Assembly: GCA_026686845.1 (NCBI GenBank)
Contig: JAIVEN010000028.1
Coordinates: forward strand, 5,347,001-5,411,000
DNA length: 64,000 bases
Source of the DNA: Adenanthera pavonina
Taxonomy: Eukaryota > Streptophyta > Magnoliopsida > Fabales > Fabaceae
Direction of reading: 5' to 3'
Shown here: positions 59,733-64,000 of the stretch, one piece after another
Layout: every line of letters starts with the position of its first letter
Numbering within the stretch: the first letter of the stretch is position 1
Notes under the pieces: model-generated
Databases searched by the model: none
Told to the model about the DNA's origin: nothing
The model's input: only the letters and a program-made list of their open reading frames with translations
Translations under genes and position numbers: made by a program

Positions 59733-60990
59733 AAGGCAGCTTTAGTCTCTTCGATAGTAATATCTTTAGATAAAAGATCAATCATAGATTCATTAAGAGG
59801 AGGAAACATATACCTCTAGGGTAAGGTTGGGGAGGCTCTTGATCTTCAAGTGTATAAAGATTAGAGAAGAAGCTTCATGCCATATCTTTCAAGACCCTAT
59901 TATCCTATTGTCAAATCCCATCATCTGATTTCAATATTGTCACCTTATTTTTCCTTTCTACAACCCTTTGCTTTAGTGTGAAAGTAAGAAGTGTCTTTGT
60001 TACCCAAAGAGATGCAATCAGAGCGAGATTTCTACATCCACATAATTTCTTCTTGAAGCAAAGTTTTATCATATTCTTTCTTTAGTTCCACACAGAGATC
60101 AGAAAGTCGTGGTTAGAAGGAATATTCAAGGGCTTTTTCAAGACCTACAATTTAAGCCTCTAAGTGCCGCTTACACTTGCCTATATGGCCAAAGGTATTA
60201 ACATTATATTGATGGGCTTTCTATTCAAAGACTTTAATGCATTCAAAGATATCTAAGCTACCAGCCAAACAGTCTTTAACTAGATGCTTGAAATCCGCGT
60301 GAGTCAATCAAACTGCATTGAACCTGAATAGAGGAGTGCTAATGGGTCATGATGTTGGATTAATATTAATGTGGAGTGACGAGTGATCAGATTGCACCTG
60401 AGGGAGATGAAAAACAACAAAGTTGGTGAAAAGGTTAATCCAAGCAAGATTAACCAAAGCCTTGTCGAGGCATAAAAGAATAGTCCTTCTCCTCTAAGTA
60501 AATTTAGGGCCTAAGAAGACCAAGTCAAGTAAGCCTAGGTTGTAAACAAAGTCTTAGAACTCTGGGCACATTGAAATTGGTCTACTTGCCCTCCCTTCTT
60601 GGCACTCATTAGGATGCAGTGTGGCATTGAAGTCCCTAGACAAAAGCCATGGAAAGAGCACATGTTCATGGCCAGAAGAGGTTATTCTAAAGGGCCTTCC
60701 TCTTTGACACTATTGGGCTTCCATAAATAGGATAAAAGAGAAATTCCCTCCCATCAATTACTTTTATTTTTTAGATCAGAAATTGGAGGTGGTTTAGGAG
60801 GATCTCAACTTCAACTTCATTCCACAATAACCAAATGCCCCAAGAAGAGCCATTAGCTTCTATTCTTTGAGATTGCTCAAACCCAATCTTCTTTATGATT
60901 CTTTTTGCTTGAACCCCTAAAGTACGAGGTTCAATGAGAGCAATGACACAAGGATAGTAGTTACAAAAAAAACTTTAAGAATGATCAAAA
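59733..60990 (-). pseudogene. LINE 2, piece A (endonuclease and RT N-terminus)
   Basis: The minus strand reads EANGSSWGIWLLWNEVEVEI and WLLSRDFNATLHPNECQEGR, the catalytic DFNA of the endonuclease/exonuclease/phosphatase fold. LDLVFLGPKFT, LDKALVNLAWIN and LPQVQSDHSSL follow, the SDH motif of LINE endonucleases. After decayed sequence it has FPPLNESMIDLLSKD and IEETKAALF, which leads straight into piece B across the solo LTR. Similarity ends near 60990, so ORF1 is absent (5' truncation). Confidence 0.85.
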
Positions 60991-60999
60991 TCCTACAAA

Positions 61000-62393
61000 T
61001 ATACAAAGCCAAAAGCAATATATAGAAATTTCTTGGAGTATTCTAGAAGTCATACCCAAGGGAGGTCATAGTTTTACTCAATTGATTAATTTCAGTCAAG
61101 AGGGAAAAACATTTGAGAAGAAAGGAGAATAAGAATAAGAAGAATAGCAGAGTAAATAAGAATTAAGAGTAATTCAATCACACAAAATATTATGGGATTA
61201 GATTTTACTTTATCGAATAACTAGATTCTATTCTTTAATTTTAGACTCTGTACAATTATTGTGACCGCTGTTCCTAAAGTGTCATAATTATTTTTCGGTC
61301 AATTAATCTTTATTCAATTAGGATTTAATTCACTTTCATGTAACTAAAACTCCTAATCAAATCTTAAAAGTTACAATGCAAGTTAACACAAATTTCTAAT
61401 GCTATTTCTAGATTAGTTACTCGTATTTATCTGTTTAGATCTAGACTTACTTTTCACCTTTCAATCCATTGAATTTACTCATTAATTAGATTCTATGGTG
61501 ATCAGATATAAAATCCACATGAAAAGCCAAAGAGATAAGTATAATTGAAAGAACAAAATTCAAGTATAAACCTTAAAAACAAATTCAAGAGTCATAACCA
61601 ACGAGTAAAAATTTAGTCAATACCAATCAAGTTACACTACTACCCCTATTAATTTCTTGAAATTTATGTCATTTCAGCATATTTTTCTTGAGTTATGTAT
61701 ACATTTAGTGTACATTTGTAATTATTAGTTGCTCAAAGTGGGAAAATGTACATTTTGGTTGCATCTTATGATTACACTTTAGTGCTTAATGGTGTAAATC
61801 TTAGCATTGTTTTTACTATTTGATAGCTTATGGGATTGTGCTTTCTTGTAGGGACCTTTTGTTGAATATTGTGCCCTAGGCCAATCATTGTAATATGAAC
61901 ATTGTACTTTATTATGAAAAAAGAATGTGTTTTTCTTTTATTACATTATTATATTATTTGCATGTTTTTCTTTATACTAATATCCTTGGATAAATCATTT
62001 TATCTTAACTATCCATAGTCAATTATCTTTGTGAGAACAATGATGAACTAAGACTAGTATAATTTTGATTGATAATCATTGATTAATTATGTATGAAGAT
62101 ACAAATCAAAATCATAAGCACTTGTTAGAGAACAAGCGCTGGATCAACCCGTCATCAGATAACTGTATGGATCAAGTCATAAGTATATCTCATATATATA
62201 ACTGTGTAATTGAGCCCTCAGACCTAAGATCACCATGGCTTCCTACATGGGGAACATTGTACTTTAGCATAATCAAAAGTCACATTTAATCGGGAGATTA
62301 TAAAGGCTATGATCAGGTATAACGGAATGCATGTAAAGGAAGATGAATAGTCAATATGGAATTTGTTCCTCTAATTAATGGAGAGATATATAT
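61000..62393. other. AT-rich spacer, no gene recognised
   Basis: No domain-like translation in any frame. Text such as ATTGTACTTTATTATG (61905) and the CTTTTATTACATTATT run are compatible with an old LTR relic, but no second copy or terminus is visible. Confidence 0.4.
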
Positions 62394-64000
62394 TGTAACA
62401 TCCCAAGAAAGCTAAAATATGCAAAACGGACAGACACCATTTTGCGTGAAAAGGGGCAAAGAGATTATTTTTCCCGGTTGAATGAAAAATGAGATAATTA
62501 TATTTTTGCCCCCAAAGAATTATGAAAAGGACATCCATGTCCTAAAAAGCTTTAAAATTTACGTGGAGAAGACATAGAAAAGTCTTGGGGAAAATTACAC
62601 CTAATGACCCAATAGTTTCAGAAATTATAATTTAATCTCGAGTCAGGGGCAATTTTGTAAATATGAAAAATTACTGTCAAAACGAAGCCCTCGACGAGAG
62701 AAGTCCAATGGTATATGGCACTGAGGGTTAATGTTCAAGAATAAAGAAATAATCAGTGCCGAGTGTCCAAAAGTAATAGTAAACTGATAAAGTAAACTGT
62801 GGGCCCTACCGATGGTTAAAAAGAAACCGGGTCTGGATATGGGCCATACACAGATACCATTTGGGACAGGATAATTATGGAAATATAAGAATAAAATTAG
62901 AATAGTCCTGTATCCCAAAAATGCTAAATTACTGTAAAGACGATTTTATCGGTACGATTAAAAAGTATCCGGATTGAGGTATATCTGGATCAGGAAAATT
63001 GGACACTTCTCTCTCTCTCCATGCGTGACTTTTGCTGCAGCCATGTGACACAAAATAATATTATATTATTTTGTTGGAAAACTTGTCAAGGAAGTATGTA
63101 TTAAACTAATCAAGGATTAGCAAAAGTAACCAAGATTAGTTACTAAGTTAAGCATATGATTAATCACTTAAAACCTTCTCTTTCCTCACCATTCACGCAT
63201 GACTTCCAGTAGCTAAAACAGAGGAAGAAAACGCAAGAAAGAGGAAGGGAAAAGGAGGGAGAAAAGGAAGAGGAACCAAGGGAAAATCAAAGCACAAAAT
63301 GGTAAGCTTGCATACTACTACCCTAAGCTTACTATCTATGGTTTTCAAAGCATGATCCATGGTTTAGTTTGCTTCCTTTCTATCTTAGGGTTTCATTCAA
63401 ACATGATTTAGCAAGAAAATGAGTTTACAAACCATAAATCATGGGGGAAATGCTAGACTACACATTTAAAGCATGAATATGCAAGTGGTTTGTTGTATAA
63501 CAAAGTGTAGCAATTTTTCTTGAATTTCCCTGATTTTGGACGAGTTACTGTTCACACTTAGAGTTGGAATTTCATGTTTTTGATGCCAAAAATGAGTTCC
63601 TCATGGTGGAAAACCTTAGGAACAAGTGATGGTTTCATGAAAAAGCTTAAGGTTAAGGAAGTGAAATTTTGAGGTTTTTGAAGTTAATTCGGAATGAACA
63701 GTAACCGAGTTAGAAATGGAATTTGGTCATTCTAAGGCCATATTTGGATTCCTCATGAAAAATTACATGAAATAGAGGTATAATTCATCATTTTTGAGTT
63801 AGAAATGAATTTTTGGTGAATTTTTAAAGAATTAGGGTTTCATGAATTGATGAAAGTCATGAAACCATTAGTTTGAAGTTCTTATGAACTAACCCTTAGT
63901 TCAAGTTGATTTATTTGATATTTGGTGATGCACTAGGGTGTGAGAAAGCTTAAGGAAGTCCTTGAAATGGTTGAATCAAAGAGGAAAGACATAAAGTTTC
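62394..64000 (+). mobile_element. Start of a gypsy-like LTR, runs off the window
   Basis: TGTAACATCCCAAGAAAGC is a typical start of Ty3-gypsy LTRs. It is followed by low-complexity non-coding sequence, a purine-rich tract (63220-63290) and ACTGTTCACACTTAGAG, features also seen in the 16637-19964 element read on its minus strand. The other end and any internal region lie beyond the window, so element type and completeness are open. Confidence 0.5.

Noticed and set aside
62089..62289. 66-residue plus-strand ORF
   Set aside because: No family resemblance or splice context; likely chance or an old LTR relic.
1..64000. tRNA, rRNA or organellar insertion
   Set aside because: No paired A/B box promoters with cloverleaf potential, and no rRNA or chloroplast-like stretch, were recognised by eye; tRNAscan-SE and a plastid search would settle it.

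Overview
This window looks like repeat-rich, AT-rich nuclear DNA from a flowering plant, most likely a eudicot. The evidence is intron-containing plant gene families (LRK10L-type and WAKL-type receptor kinases, an RRP40 exosome subunit) embedded in Ty1-copia, Ty3-gypsy, LINE and MITE sequence. No bacterial, organellar or RNA genes were recognised, and almost every gene-like segment is broken.

Gene remnants, all on the minus strand. 1-763 is the transmembrane and kinase exon of an LRK10L-type receptor kinase, broken by a 7-bp tandem duplication. 3384-4080 is a WAKL14-like ectodomain exon. 26086-27991 holds the first four exons of RRP40. 28478-28640 is an LRK10L ectodomain scrap. 30065-33879 is a nearly full-length LRK10L gene with an ectodomain frameshift, a lost membrane segment and DFG changed to DFE. 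34620-35300 is another LRK10L ectodomain with several frameshifts, and 38600-38860 is a kinase C-terminal scrap. Together they form a decayed tandem cluster of pathogen-receptor-like kinases. A shared upstream block with a W-box core recurs five times (near 4290, 29660, 34065, 35490 and 37650).

Repeats, 6.4-13.5 kb. An old copia pol fragment (+) is split by a copia element (-, 6566-13275), which is itself split by a solo LTR (11152-12881).

Repeats, 15-25.9 kb. A 5'-truncated LINE (+) is split by a 3.3-kb gypsy-like solo LTR. Further on, an inverted-repeat element with a ~118-bp tandem array is split by another solo LTR, followed by a small MITE.

Repeats, 35.9-42 kb. Two hAT-like elements rich in ACCGG/GGTTC motifs.

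Repeats, 42.6-61 kb. One minus-strand LINE is cut into four collinear pieces. The intruders are a copia element (42975-51805, with a solo LTR inside its 3' LTR), a 4.3-kb gypsy-like solo LTR (52548-56865) and a third solo LTR (58066-59727). Another gypsy-like LTR starts at 62394 and runs off the window.

The most unusual structure is a family of four long solo LTRs (11152, 23536-, 49794 and 58066), each with a perfect 5-bp target duplication and each inserted in another repeat. They share a TATA region and a 3' end. Upstream of TATA they carry dense arrays of short palindromes, and one copy uses a completely different palindrome from the others. This matches what is known of palindrome-rich Sirevirus LTRs, but with an apparent swap of the array sequence.
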